DNA of 64,000 bases from DASTFY01 sp963769115. Lineage in GTDB: Bacteria > Actinomycetota > Acidimicrobiia > Acidimicrobiales > Ilumatobacteraceae. The first letter of the stretch is position 1; every line of letters starts with the position of its first letter. Of this stretch, positions 27,084 to 36,380 are shown in pieces. Position numbers and translations under genes: made by a program. The stretch is from contig CAVYKN010000019.1 in the NCBI GenBank assembly GCA_963769115.1, forward strand, positions 489,264 to 553,263, given 5' to 3'. The notes beneath the pieces were generated by a model, which was not told where the DNA came from, made no database searches, and was given only the letters and a program-made list of their open reading frames with translations.

Positions 27084-28164
27084 GTGACGGGAGCTGGCCG
27101 GTTCATCGGATCAGTTCTGGTGGTCTTGGTCGGCGCGGCGGCGTGTGGGGAAGGTGGCTCCTCGGCGACAGGCTCGACGGCGACGACGCTCTGCGACAGG
27201 TTCGACGGCGACGACGACGCTCTCGGCGGCGACGACGGCGAGGTCGACAGCGACGACGGTGGCGCCGGTCCGCGTCGAGGGCGGTGGTGAGTCGCCGGTT
27301 TCGGTCGGCGAGCCGATCGACGTCGCAGACCTGAGCGGCCGCATCGTGTTCGATGACTTCGAGGACGTGTTCACGATGCGCCCGGACGGCTCCGCCGTGC
27401 GCAACATCACCGCCCGCGCGGGCTCAGAGTTCGACGGGGCGTGGTCCCCGGACGGGCAGTTCGTCGTGTACCGCGACTCGCGGCGGGGCGTCAACGAGGA
27501 CGACGAGATCTACATCGCCCGCGCCGACGGCACCGAGGCCCGGAACCTGACCAACAACCCGGCCAACGACTGGGGGCCGGACTGGTCGCGCGACGGCGAG
27601 TGGATCGTCTTCAACTCCGACCGGGAAGGGGGTGCGCTCGGTGGCTACATCGTGCGACCCGACGGCAGCGACCTGAGGCGGCTGCCGATCGATGGGTGGG
27701 TCGAGTACCCGACGCTCTCGCCCGACGGCACCAGGCTCGCGTTCATGGGCCACACCGGTCGCGACTACGACATCTTCGTCGCCGACGTGGCCACGGGCTC
27801 GACGACCCGGCTGACCGACGCCGGCGGATCGGACGGCTGGCCGGCGTGGTCGCCCGACGGCACGACGATCGCCTTCGCCAGCGAACGCGACGACTGCACC
27901 CGGATGCCGGACGACCAGGATTGCTGGCACGGCGACGAGCCCGGGGAGCACCACGACATCTGGATCATGGCCGCCGACGGCTCGAACCAGCGCCGCGTCA
28001 CGCCCGAGGCCGGACAGTTCGCGACGTGGTCACCCGATGGTCGCTACCTCCTCATCTCGGGACGGGCGCTGTACGTCGTGCGTCCCGACGGAACGGGCCG
28101 GCTGGAGCTGCGCGCCGACGGCTTCCCGCTCGCCCTCGGCGGCATCCCGGACTGGATCGGGTAG
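27084..28164 (+). pseudogene. TolB/WD40-like beta-propeller lipoprotein with one frameshift
   Basis: The first frame starts with a lipoprotein signal (MTGAGRFIGSVLVVLVGAAAC, lipid-attachment Cys22) and a Ser/Thr/Gly linker. After about 27190 the next frame continues the same low-complexity linker (TGSTATTTLSAATTARSTATT) into a beta-propeller with repeated PDG motifs: DGAWSPDGQFVVYRD, DWSRDGEWIVFNSDREGG, YPTLSPDGTRLAFMG, WPAWSPDGTTIAFASE and FATWSPDGRYLL. One extra base in CTCTGCG resolves it to about 359 residues. Likely a surface-anchored propeller protein for binding or sensing; no enzyme activity is suggested. Convergent with the next gene. Confidence 0.78.
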
Positions 28165-28170
28165 CCAGGC

Positions 28171-29857
28171 TCAACCCGACTCACGGGCTGTCAGCGGCTC
28201 GACGGCGAAGAGCTCGTGCAGGAACTGGACCGCGATGGCACCTTCGCCGACCGCGGACGCGACCCGCTTGACCGCGCCATGCCGCGCGTCACCGGCCGCG
28301 AACACGCCGGGCATGCTCGTCTCGAGGAGGAACGGACGGCGCTCGAGCGGCCAGACCTCGCCGTCGGCCAAGTCCGGGCCGGTCAGGATGAACCCCTTCG
28401 GGTCCCGCTCGATCGTCGGCGGCAGCCAGTCGGTCAACGGTCGGGCACCGATCATGAGGAACAGCGCGTGCGCCTCGACCGTCGCCTCGTCTCCGGTGGT
28501 CACGTCTCGGAGGACGAGCTGCTCCAGCCACTCATCGCCACCTCCACCCACCACCTCGGTCCCGACCCGCACCTCGATGGTGTCCGTCGCCTCGATCTGT
28601 CGCACGAGGTACTCCGACATCCCGGCGCGGAGGGACGGCGCCCGGACGACCATGGTGACGCGCTTGGCGTAGCGAGCGAGGTGGAGGGCGGCCTGACCGG
28701 CCGAGTTGGCGCCGCCGACGATGAAGACCTCGCGGCCGACCAGCCCAGGGGCCTCCGAGGTCGCGCCGCCGTAGTAGACGCCCGCGCCGCGGAGCGCCTC
28801 GAGGGACGGCACGCCGAGCCGCCGGTAGCTCGCCCCCATCGTCAGGAGCACCGCTCTGGTCCGCACCGGTCCGCCGTCCGACAGCTCGACGAGGAGGTGG
28901 TTGCCCTCCTGCTCCAAGCCGGTGACGGTCTGCATGAAGGCGAAGTTCGCGCCGAACACCCAGGCCTGGTTGTACGCCCGCTGCGCGAGCTGTCGACCGC
29001 TGAGGCCGCGCGGGAAGCCGAGGTAGTTGCGGATCAGCGAGCTGGACGTGGCCTGGCCGCCGATGCCGCCCTTGTCGACCACGAGCGTGGCCAAGCCTTC
29101 GGACGCGCCGTACACGGCCGCCGAGAGGCCCGCAGGCCCAGCACCGACGATGACGACATCGAAGTCCATCGTCTCGGGGTTGACGGGCGAGCCGGCGGCG
29201 ACGGCGATCTCGGCGTTGGACGGGTTCTCCAGGACGGTCCCGTCGGGGAACACGACGATCGGCAGCGTCACCCCCGCGCCCGCCGCGGCGACGAGCTCAC
29301 GCCCCTGAGCGGAGTCGGCGAGGCAGAAGTTGTGGGCGATGGCGCACTGCCGGAGTGCGTCACGTAGCTCGTGGGCCCGGCCCGACCACGACTGGCCGAC
29401 GATGTGGACGGTGAACGGCGCCGACCGTTGCGACTCGGCCCAGTCGAGCAGCAGCCCGGAGATGGCCTGGTGGAACAGCTCGTCGGGTGAGCAGCGCCGG
29501 CCGGAGCACGTAGCTGTCGAAGTGGCCCTGCGCGATGCCGTCGAAGATCGCTTCGCCCGTGGCCTTCTGGCCCCAGTCGCCCCACGCGATCAGCAGGGAG
29601 CGCATGGCGTGCGGGTGGAGACGGCGCACCTCCCGGAGGAGCTCGCCACCCGTGGCGCCGTCGAGCCACGGCCCGGCCAGGACCAGAGCGACCTCCTCCC
29701 CGGAAGCGGCGTACTCCGCCAGGCGCTCCCGGGCGTCTGCGGGCGAACGGAGGCACACGACCTCGTACTGCCGGCCGTACCGATCCTCCATCTCGCGACC
29801 GACCTCGGCCAGCAGGTCCGCGTCGTCGTCCACTGCGAGCAGCACCGGCCGGGGCAC
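28171..29857 (-). pseudogene. Response-regulator/thioredoxin-reductase fusion protein with one frameshift
   Basis: The N-terminal frame is a receiver-like domain (PVLLAVDDDADLLAEVGREM, VALVLAGPWLDGATGGELLR). At about 29486-29498 the frame shifts by one base and continues as SPDELFHQAISGLLLDWAES and a glutaredoxin-like stretch (VHIVGQSWSGRAHELRDALR), then a thioredoxin-reductase-type flavoprotein (FDVVIVGAGPAGLSAAVYGA, VFIVGGANSAGQAALHLARY, PGVFAAGDARHGAVKRVASA). Corrected length is about 561 residues, as for the known actinobacterial three-part family. The redox CxxC of true TrxR is absent (KGGIGGQATSSSLIRNY). In most receiver domains an Asp is phosphorylated; here that position reads LAGPW, so the receiver is probably degenerate. 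Confidence 0.8.
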
Positions 29858-30033
29858 GGCGGAGCACTCTATGGCGTCAACCCGATCGCGCAGTCAGCGT
29901 CGGCCGAGGCCCCGGACCTGGAGCGGCGGCCTCCTTCGGGAGGGTCAGGACCCACACGGTCGTGCCGATGACGATGCACCCCGCGAACGGCAGCAGGCGA
30001 ACCCGGGCGGACGGGTGAGTACGGTTGGGCACG

Positions 30034-30315
30034 ATGTTCAACTTCTGGACGGTCATGTACCTCGTCGTCATCGGTCTGATCGCGGGCTACGCGGCTCGCT
30101 TGCTCGTGAAGGGCACCGACGCGATGACGTGGTGGCAGACGATGCTCATCGGCATCGTCGGATCGTTCATCGGCGGCTTCGGCGCGTATCTCCTCTTCGG
30201 CTGGGATGACGACGAGGGGTTCTTCCAGCCAAGCGGTCTGATCTTCTCGATCCTGGGGGCGATCGTGGCGTTGCTCATCTGGAGAGCTGTCTCCAGGCGC
30301 TCGGCCCGCGCCTGA
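30034..30315 (+). CDS. GlsB/YeaQ/YmgE-family small membrane protein
   Basis: A 93-residue transglycosylase-associated-type membrane protein with three hydrophobic helices (FWTVMYLVVIGLIAGYAA, MLIGIVGSFIGGFGAYLLF, GLIFSILGAIVALLIWRAV). Family members are small stress-linked inner-membrane proteins of unknown biochemistry. The ATG at 30034 starts right before the first helix; a TTG nine bases earlier is less likely. It stands alone between two minus-strand genes. Confidence 0.82.
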   Translation: MFNFWTVMYLVVIGLIAGYAARLLVKGTDAMTWWQTMLIGIVGSFIGGFGAYLLFGWDDDEGFFQPSGLIFSILGAIVALLIWRAVSRRSARA

Positions 30316-30384
30316 GCGTTCCGCTCCATTGCGAGCCGGGACCACGCCGCCGACGCCGGCATGACCACCTCGTGTCGCGTTCGG

Positions 30385-30807
30385 CAAAGCCACCGGTGTA
30401 TTCGGCGTCGTCGATGTACCGGGGGACGCTGACCATCACCAACCGATCGAACAGCGCCGGTCGGCGCACCGTGGCGAGCGCGCCGATCATCGCCGACACG
30501 GAGTGTCCGACGAGGATGACGTCGGAGAGCTCAGTTGTCAACAGCTCGATCAGGTCCGACGGTACCCGTCGAGCGACGCGTACCGCTCGGGCTCGTAGCC
30601 CGCCGTGCTCGACCTGCCGTGGCCCACGTGATCGAACGTGACGACCTTGAAGTGCTCCTCGTACACGGGCGCGATGAACCGCCACATGTTGGAGTCGCAG
30701 CCGAATCCGTGAGCGAACACGATCGGCTGGCCGTCGCGCAGGCCCGACACCCGAGGTGCGTTGCGTAGCAGGGCGTCGACCACGCGATCGACGCTAGTCG
30801 GGTCCAT
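30385..30807 (-). pseudogene. RsbQ-like alpha/beta hydrolase, frameshifted and 3'-truncated
   Basis: The first frame gives an RsbQ-type N-terminus (NAPRVSGLRDGQPIVFAHGF, MWRFIAPVYEEHFKVVTFDH, GHGRSS). Near 30557-30562 one base is missing and the next frame continues SDLIELLTTELSDVILVGHS with the nucleophile motif GHSVS, then VMVSVPRYIDDAEYTGGF. Homology ends there: the lid and the catalytic Asp and His of a roughly 270-residue hydrolase are gone, so this is a true remnant. RsbQ-like hydrolases normally act with stress-response phosphatases. Confidence 0.75.
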
Positions 30808-30840
30808 GTCGCGCGAGGCCGGTCGCCCGGCTCCACTCCC

Positions 30841-31281
30841 CTACGACGTCGGCCGTCGCTTCGTCCCGGCCGACACGCGCACGGTGGTTCCAGCGTCACC
30901 CATGTCCGCCTCCACTCCGCCGTTGGCGAGCGCCGCCCGGAGATAGTCGTCGATCCACGCGGCGGGCGCGACCTCATCCACCGAGCGGAACGACACGTGG
31001 CGGATCCTCGCCCCGGAGCCTTCGAGGATCCCCAGTGGATCCGGCAGCGCGGCACCGTCGTTGAATCCCAGGTTGGCGTGCCGGGAGTAGACGGCGATGT
31101 GGCAGACCCCATCCTGCCAACGCTGCGTCGGGGTGTAGACGAGAGACACGGCGTTGGTCGCGTCCCACACGAACTCGTGGGCGTTCGGCATCACACCGAG
31201 CACACGGTCCCGCAGGGCATGAACGGTCTCCGCCACCTCGTCGTCGAAGGGCGACAGGAAGGTCTCGAGGGCTGCCGGCAC
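30841..31281 (-). CDS. DUF1801 (YdhG-like) protein
   Basis: A 146-residue protein of the DUF1801/YdhG group: ALETFLSPFDDEVAETVHAL, RVLGVMPNAHEFVWDATNAV, HIAVYSRHANLGFNDGA and a C-terminal RHVSFRSVDEV. The fold resembles a frataxin/YjbR-like sandwich; biochemical function is unknown. GTG at 31281 is chosen because a purine-rich GGCGGGAG precedes it. The frame stays open upstream but lies over the LLM gene. Same strand as the LLM oxidoreductase, 26 bp downstream, so co-transcription is likely. Confidence 0.75.
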   Translation of the reverse strand: MPAALETFLSPFDDEVAETVHALRDRVLGVMPNAHEFVWDATNAVSLVYTPTQRWQDGVCHIAVYSRHANLGFNDGAALPDPLGILEGSGARIRHVSFRSVDEVAPAAWIDDYLRAALANGGVEADMGDAGTTVRVSAGTKRRPTS

Positions 31282-31307
31282 CTCCCGCCCGCCTTCGCGC
31301 CGCGGGG

Positions 31308-32300
31308 TCAGATGGCGTCGACCTGCGGCATGATCTCCTCCTTCAGCCGCTTGAGGTCGTCGAGCGTCTTCGCCACCGGCACGTCCTGGAACGGCGGCCA
31401 GAGGAGCGGCATCGTCAGCCCGGCTTCCTTGTAGCGCTTGAGGTTGTCGGTGATCTGCGCGGCGGTGCCCACCATCAGGTTGCTGCCCTTGCCCTGCGGC
31501 GTCTGATCGGTCTCCTCGTCCGTGATGACGAACCAGATCATGCTGCACATCTCGAGATCGTCGACCGAGCGGGAGCTCCCGAGCTCTTCGAGCTCTCGCT
31601 GGATGGCGTTGCGCCACTGCTCGAGCTCGTCCGGCGCGTCCTGGATCCCGATCCAGCCCGACAGGCCGTACTTCGCGATGCGGTTCGCAGAGCGCTTCGG
31701 ATCCTTGAGCCCGCTGAAGAAGATCGGCGGGTGCGGCTGCTGCAGCGGCTTCGCGCCGAACCCGCACCTGTCGAAGTCCGCGAACTCGCCGTGGTACTCG
31801 AAGAGGTCGTTCGTCCAGATGCCCTGCATGATCTCGATCGTCTCGCGCACGTGCGTGTGCCGCTTGGGAAAGATGTGCGAGGCGCTCGCGGCTGCGAACT
31901 CCTCGGGCATCCAGCCGGACCCCACGCCCACGTTGACCCTTCCGTTCGAGAGGTGGTCGACGGTGGCGATCTCCGCAGCGAGCACGCCGGGCGCGCGGTA
32001 AGGCGTGTCCGTGATGCTCATGCCGATCCGCACCTTCGTCGTCTTCGCGGCGAGCCAGGGGATCAGCGGCCAGCCTTGGAACCACTCACCGCGGGAGGAC
32101 ACCGGCAACGCCTTCGGGAACTCGCTCATCATGCCGAACGAGTATTGGAGCTCCGCGCGATCGGAGGCTTCCGGGACGACGATCCGATCGAGCGTCCAGA
32201 CGGAGTCGAAGTCGAGCTCCTCGGCGAGGCTCGTGAGATCTTCGAGCTCCTTGATGGTCACCTTGTCGCGGAAGTTCGGCAAGTAAAGAGCGAGCTTCAT
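31308..32300 (-). CDS. LLM-class (F420/FMN) oxidoreductase
   Basis: A 330-residue luciferase-like monooxygenase-fold protein: MKLALYLPNFRDKVTIKELE, DSVWTLDRIVVPE, TTKVRIGMSITDTPYRAPG, LSNGRVNVGVGSGWMPEEFA and PHPPIFFSGLKD. In actinobacteria this class mostly uses coenzyme F420, and the GVGSGW turn fits that, but FMN use cannot be excluded from sequence alone. ATG at 32300. The substrate is unknown. The acyl-CoA synthetase and its small partner lie upstream on the same strand, 154 bp away. Confidence 0.88.
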   Translation of the reverse strand: MKLALYLPNFRDKVTIKELEDLTSLAEELDFDSVWTLDRIVVPEASDRAELQYSFGMMSEFPKALPVSSRGEWFQGWPLIPWLAAKTTKVRIGMSITDTPYRAPGVLAAEIATVDHLSNGRVNVGVGSGWMPEEFAAASASHIFPKRHTHVRETIEIMQGIWTNDLFEYHGEFADFDRCGFGAKPLQQPHPPIFFSGLKDPKRSANRIAKYGLSGWIGIQDAPDELEQWRNAIQRELEELGSSRSVDDLEMCSMIWFVITDEETDQTPQGKGSNLMVGTAAQITDNLKRYKEAGLTMPLLWPPFQDVPVAKTLDDLKRLKEEIMPQVDAI

Positions 32301-32454
32301 GAGAGACAGCCTCCTCACCGTGCGTTCGGGATTGCAACGGCCAACGCGGCGGTCGAGCGGCACGCTCCGAGCCCCCGACCTGCCTGCCTGGATCGACGCT
32401 AACAGGTCGCCGGAGAGCGGCCATTCGGAGCTCGCAGCGGGCCGAGGGCGGGTT

Positions 32455-34008
32455 TCAGCCCGGCCTGCCGTCGTCCGCTTCGGCCCGGAGCTGGTCGCGC
32501 AGCTCTCGCTTGACGACCTTGCCGTAGTTGTTGGTCGGCAGGGTGTCGACGAACCGGTACTCCTTGGGCCGCTTGAAGCGGGCGATGTTGTCGAGGCACG
32601 TCCGGTCGAGGTCCTCGGCCGGCGGCGGGGCGTCGCCGTCGGCCGCTACCACGAACGCCACGACCGCTTCACCCCACTCCGTGTCGGGCCGGCCGACGAC
32701 GGCGACGGCCCGGACGCCGGGGTGGCGGAGCAACGCCTCCTCGACCTCCCGGGGGTAGATGTTCATTCCCCCACTGATGATCAGGTCCTTGGACCGATCC
32801 CGCAACGTGAGATACCCGTCGGTGTCGAAGCTGCCGACATCGCCGGTGTGCAGCCAGCCTTCCCGCAACGCCTCGGCGGTGGCATCGGGCTGCTTCCAGT
32901 AGCCGGCCATGACCACATCACCCTGGACGACCACCTCGCCGACCTCTCCCGCGGGAAGGTCGCGATCGTGGTCGTCGACGACGCGGACCTCGACGTCGGT
33001 GCGGGGGACGCCCACGCTCTGCAGGCGGTCCTCCCACCGGGGATGGTCCCGGTCGGCGTGGTCCGCCTTGGACAGGCCGGTGATGGTCATCGGGCTCTCG
33101 CCCTGCCCGTAGATCTGGGCCAAGCGGGGGCCGAAGACGCCGAGCGCGTCCTCCAGGTCGGCCAGGTACATCGGTGCGCCGCCGTAGATGATCGTCTTCA
33201 GGTGGGAGAGGTCGGCGGCGGCGACGGCCCGGTCACCGGTCAGCCGCTTCACCATGGTGGGAGCGGCGAAGAACGACATGCCCGGCCAGCGCCGCAGGAG
33301 GACGGCGATCTCGTCGCCGTCCACGCCGCCGGACTCCGGCACGACGCTCACCGCCCCCCGGGCCACGTGGGGCAGGCCGTAGAGCCCCGAACCGTGCGAC
33401 AGCGGCGCGGCGTGGAGGATGCAGTCCTGCGGCATCACCGGGTCGATGTCGGCGAAGTAGCTGAGCGTCGCCATGAGCAGGTTGCGGTGCGTGAGCGTGG
33501 CTCCCTTGGGCCGTCCCGTGGTGCCGCTCGTGTAGAAGAGCCAGGCCGGGGCCTCCGGCTGCCGGGCGACGAGCGGTGCCGGCGACGACGCCGTGAGCCG
33601 GTCCCACCGCTCACCCGGCGCCACTACCGCCGTTTGCAGCGAAGCGACGGTCCCGACCAGCGACTCGACGTCGGCGGCATGGTCGGTGTCGGTCACGACG
33701 ACGGCCGACTCGCTGTGGTCGAGGATGTAGGCGATCTCGTCGCGGTGCAGGCGAGCGTTGACCGGCACGGCCACGAGACCGGCGTGCCAGATGGCGAACA
33801 TCGCCTCGACGTACTCGGGCCGGTTGCGCATCACGATGGCGACCCGATCGCCGGGCGACAGGCCGAACTCGTCACGCAGGCCAGCGGCCGCGCCCGCCGT
33901 CCGGGCGGCGAACGCGCCCCAGCCGGCGTGGACGCGCTCGCCGTCGGCCAGCGCCGGGTCGTCGGGCCGCTGGCGGCCGTTCCGCTCCACCCACACGGCC
34001 AGATTCAT
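32455..34008 (-). CDS. Acyl-CoA synthetase (AMP-forming), class I adenylating superfamily
   Basis: A 517-residue ANL enzyme. The P-loop YTSGTTGRPKGATLTHRN, the IYGGAPMYL and YGQGESPMTITG core motifs, GWLHTGDVGSFDTDGYLTLRDRSKD and the C-terminal FVDTLPTNNYGKVVKRELR with its catalytic Lys are all present. It activates a carboxylic acid to its CoA thioester in the cytosol; chain type is not predictable. The ATG at 34008 overlaps the stop of the small upstream gene (ATGA), so translation is coupled. The frame is open well upstream, but that part lies over other genes. Confidence 0.9.
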   Translation of the reverse strand: MNLAVWVERNGRQRPDDPALADGERVHAGWGAFAARTAGAAAGLRDEFGLSPGDRVAIVMRNRPEYVEAMFAIWHAGLVAVPVNARLHRDEIAYILDHSESAVVVTDTDHAADVESLVGTVASLQTAVVAPGERWDRLTASSPAPLVARQPEAPAWLFYTSGTTGRPKGATLTHRNLLMATLSYFADIDPVMPQDCILHAAPLSHGSGLYGLPHVARGAVSVVPESGGVDGDEIAVLLRRWPGMSFFAAPTMVKRLTGDRAVAAADLSHLKTIIYGGAPMYLADLEDALGVFGPRLAQIYGQGESPMTITGLSKADHADRDHPRWEDRLQSVGVPRTDVEVRVVDDHDRDLPAGEVGEVVVQGDVVMAGYWKQPDATAEALREGWLHTGDVGSFDTDGYLTLRDRSKDLIISGGMNIYPREVEEALLRHPGVRAVAVVGRPDTEWGEAVVAFVVAADGDAPPPAEDLDRTCLDNIARFKRPKEYRFVDTLPTNNYGKVVKRELRDQLRAEADDGRPG

Positions 34009-34238
34009 CCCAGCGTCCAGTCCTCGAAGAGGTGGCACCAGCAGGGCGGATCCCCGCCCTCGTCGAGGAACGTCGGGTCCGGACCGGCGGTCGAACGAGG
34101 ACCTGGCCGAACAGCGCGCCGTTCTTCTCGTGGACCTGCGGGGTGGGTGTCCGCCTCGATCTCCTCCACGCCCCACAGCTTGCCGCAACGCACCCGCAGC
34201 AATCGCGCGACGTGAGGAGCCGGGCCGGCCGGGTCCAT
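34005..34238 (-). CDS. Small conserved-looking protein coupled to acyl-CoA synthetase; internal shift likely
   Basis: A frame of about 77 residues, MDPAGPAPHVARLLRVRCGK to a Cys-containing end (FLDEGGDPPCWCHLFED). The ending resembles small actinobacterial proteins that finish with DPPCWxHL, of unknown function. The middle is unconvincing in this frame, whereas the next frame reads HPQVHEKNGALFGQVLVRPP, which fits such proteins better. A pair of compensating one-base shifts would reconcile both. Its stop overlaps the synthetase ATG. No function is assigned. Confidence 0.45.
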   Translation of the reverse strand: MDPAGPAPHVARLLRVRCGKLWGVEEIEADTHPAGPREERRAVRPGPRSTAGPDPTFLDEGGDPPCWCHLFEDWTLG

Positions 34239-34269
34239 CGAGCGGAGGCCGGTCGGTAGCGTTCGTGCG

Positions 34270-34881
34270 ATGTCGTCGAACCGCTGGATCGAGCTGACCG
34301 AGCGGAACCCGGACCACTCCTCGTGGTATGTCGAACGGTTCCGGGCCATGACCTCCGCCGGCGAGGACCTCGGCGGAGAGGCGCGCCTCGTCGACGCCAT
34401 GCTCGAGCGTCACGCCCGTGTGCTCGACGCCGGATGTGGGCCGGGACGCGTGGGGGGCCACCTCGCGCAGGCCGGTCACGACGTCGTCGGCGTCGACATC
34501 GACCCGGTCCTCATCGCCGCCGCCGAGCACGATCATCCCGGCCCGATCTGGCTGGTGGCCGACCTGGCCGAGCTCGATCTCCCGGCGGTCGGCATCGAGG
34601 AACCGTTCGACGCCATCGTCTGCGCCGGCAACGTCCTGCCCTTCCTCGACCCGAGCACCCGACGAACGGTGCTGGAACGCCTTGCCGCGCACCTTCGTCC
34701 CGACGGCCGCATCGCGGCCGGGTTCGGTTCGGGACGCGACTATCCCTTCCCGGAGTTCCTCCACGACGTGGCCCAGGCCGGCCTGGTCCCCGACGCGCTG
34801 TTCGCGACATGGGACCTGCGGCCCTTCACCGAGGAGTCCGACTTCCTCGTCTCGGTGCTGTCACGAGGTCCGTCGACCTGA
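34270..34881 (+). CDS. Class I SAM-dependent methyltransferase
   Basis: A 203-residue Rossmann methyltransferase: motif I VLDAGCGPGRVGGHLAQAG, the acidic end of strand 2 in VVGVDIDPVL, motif IV-like DAIVCAGNVLPFLD and post-motif RLAAHLRPDGRIAAGFG. The substrate is unknown. ATG at 34270. It is divergent from the small gene at 34238 with only 31 bp between starts, so promoters must overlap coding sequence. Confidence 0.87.
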   Translation: MSSNRWIELTERNPDHSSWYVERFRAMTSAGEDLGGEARLVDAMLERHARVLDAGCGPGRVGGHLAQAGHDVVGVDIDPVLIAAAEHDHPGPIWLVADLAELDLPAVGIEEPFDAIVCAGNVLPFLDPSTRRTVLERLAAHLRPDGRIAAGFGSGRDYPFPEFLHDVAQAGLVPDALFATWDLRPFTEESDFLVSVLSRGPST

Positions 34882-34942
34882 GAGCCGAGAGCCCCGGGCG
34901 AGGCGACGACCGTGCGACACCCCGCGCGTGCTGGCGGCCGCG

Positions 34943-35434
34943 ATGCCGTCCGAGATCGGGCGTAGCGTCCAGACCGTGGCCGATCCGCCGTTCGTCCCGA
35001 CCGACTTCGTGCCGCCGACGGCCCTCGTCAGCGACCACTTCCGGCTCGAGCCGCTCGGCCCGCAGCACAACGAGGCCGATCACGCAGCCTGGACCTCGAG
35101 CATCGCGCATGTCCGCTCGACCCCCGGCTTCCCCGACGGTGACTGGCCGCCGCCGGCGGGCATGTCGCTCGACCGGAACCTCGACGACCTCCGCCGCCAC
35201 GCCGACGACTTCAAGGCCCGCACTGGGTTCACGTTCACCGTCCTCGAGCCGGTCACGGGCGACGTGATCGGGTGCGTCTACCTCTACCCGTCGGAGTCGC
35301 CGCACGCCGACGTCACGGTCCAATCGTGGGTGCGGGTCAGCCACGCGGAGCTGGACGTCCCGCTCGCCGACGCCGTCGCCGCCTGGCTGGCCGCCGAGTG
35401 GCCGTGGGAGCGCGTGCACCGCCCCGGCCGTTGA
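34943..35434 (+). CDS. GNAT-type N-acetyltransferase
   Basis: A 163-residue GNAT-fold protein (DHFRLEPLGPQHNEADHAAW, TGFTFTVLEPVTGDVIGCVY, VQSWVRVSHAELDVPLADAV). The acetyl-CoA-binding beta-bulge region around WVRVSHAELDVPLADA is shortened compared with typical members. The ATG at 34943 or GTG at 34976 is the likely start; upstream open frame overlaps the methyltransferase. The substrate is unknown. Confidence 0.7.
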   Translation: MPSEIGRSVQTVADPPFVPTDFVPPTALVSDHFRLEPLGPQHNEADHAAWTSSIAHVRSTPGFPDGDWPPPAGMSLDRNLDDLRRHADDFKARTGFTFTVLEPVTGDVIGCVYLYPSESPHADVTVQSWVRVSHAELDVPLADAVAAWLAAEWPWERVHRPGR

Positions 35435-35684
35435 GCGCTGCCGAACTGGGCAGGGATCCCTGCCTCCGGCCGACCGATACCAACGAAGCGGCCTCGAACG
35501 CGCCGCGTCACGGAAGGCGGGGAGCGCGCTCGGGTCGAGAGCGCGCCAGTCGTCCGCGTTCGAGACAACAGGCCGCCTTCGTCGCCGCTGGAGGCGCGGC
35601 GGCGACGACCGAGAGCGAGCCCCGAGTGGTCCGCATCAACTGATTCAGATTTGGGCTCGGCAGCGAGCGGTATCGTCGACGGGC

Positions 35685-35951
35685 GTGAGCCTCGACATCG
35701 ACATCGAAGACGTGGCCGAGGTGCTCCTTGCCGACGGCTGGCACGTCGTTCACGGTAAGTCCTTTGAGCTTGATGCCTTTGACTTCACACTCGCGGGCCG
35801 CCGTGTGCATGGCGGCGGAGACAGCGGCGTCTGTGCGACCGGGTTCAGCTTCGTGACCGACCAGGAGGGGTCGCGGATCGCCGGTCCGCTCACGTCGATA
35901 CTCGCGCTCCGCCACGGCGTATCGCACGCTGACCACTTGCCGTCCCGGTGA
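35685..35951 (+). CDS. Small hypothetical protein
   Basis: An 88-residue frame starting MSLDIDIEDVAEVLLADGWH with a GTG start after GACGGGC. It includes hydrophobic and polar beta-like stretches (SFELDAFDFTLAGRRVHGGG, FSFVTDQEGSRIAGPL). I do not recognise a family. The 250 bp upstream holds no gene I can see. Its sequence looks coding (ordered acidic start, conserved-looking Gly-rich turn), but no function is proposed. Confidence 0.5.
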   Translation: MSLDIDIEDVAEVLLADGWHVVHGKSFELDAFDFTLAGRRVHGGGDSGVCATGFSFVTDQEGSRIAGPLTSILALRHGVSHADHLPSR

Positions 35952-36380
35952 CGCGTCGTTCTGACCCGGGGCGAGAACGGACGGCTCGGCGGTACGGTGG
36001 TGGTGTTTCCCGCCTTGGGAGTGACGCCTGGTTTGGGCCGGCGGCCGTGTGGCTTGTCGCCTCGTGCAGGCTTGACGCCGTTTCCTGAGCTCGACATCAG
36101 GAGCGAACGCCATGGGCAGCGCTATCGGTTCACGTTCCGCGCCGGGACCAACCGTGGGCTCGACACGCGAACCAGCCACGCGACGGCCGAGCCGGATGAG
36201 CAGATGACGTCACCGACGGTGGCCGGCATCGCGACCGACGCCTCGATCGGGCGGTCGGACTGGTGGCCTTCGGCACTGGGAGTCGGTCGGTTGCGCCGGT
36301 TGCTGAGCGAGTCAACGTCGGCCAAGAGCGGGGGATCGGCCAGGCCGTTCCCGACCGGGCGATTCGGACCCGGGTATGCG

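Noticed and set aside
35435..35684. A small gene between GNAT and the hypothetical protein
   Set aside because: Open frames here lack a ribosome binding site and have antisense-like composition.
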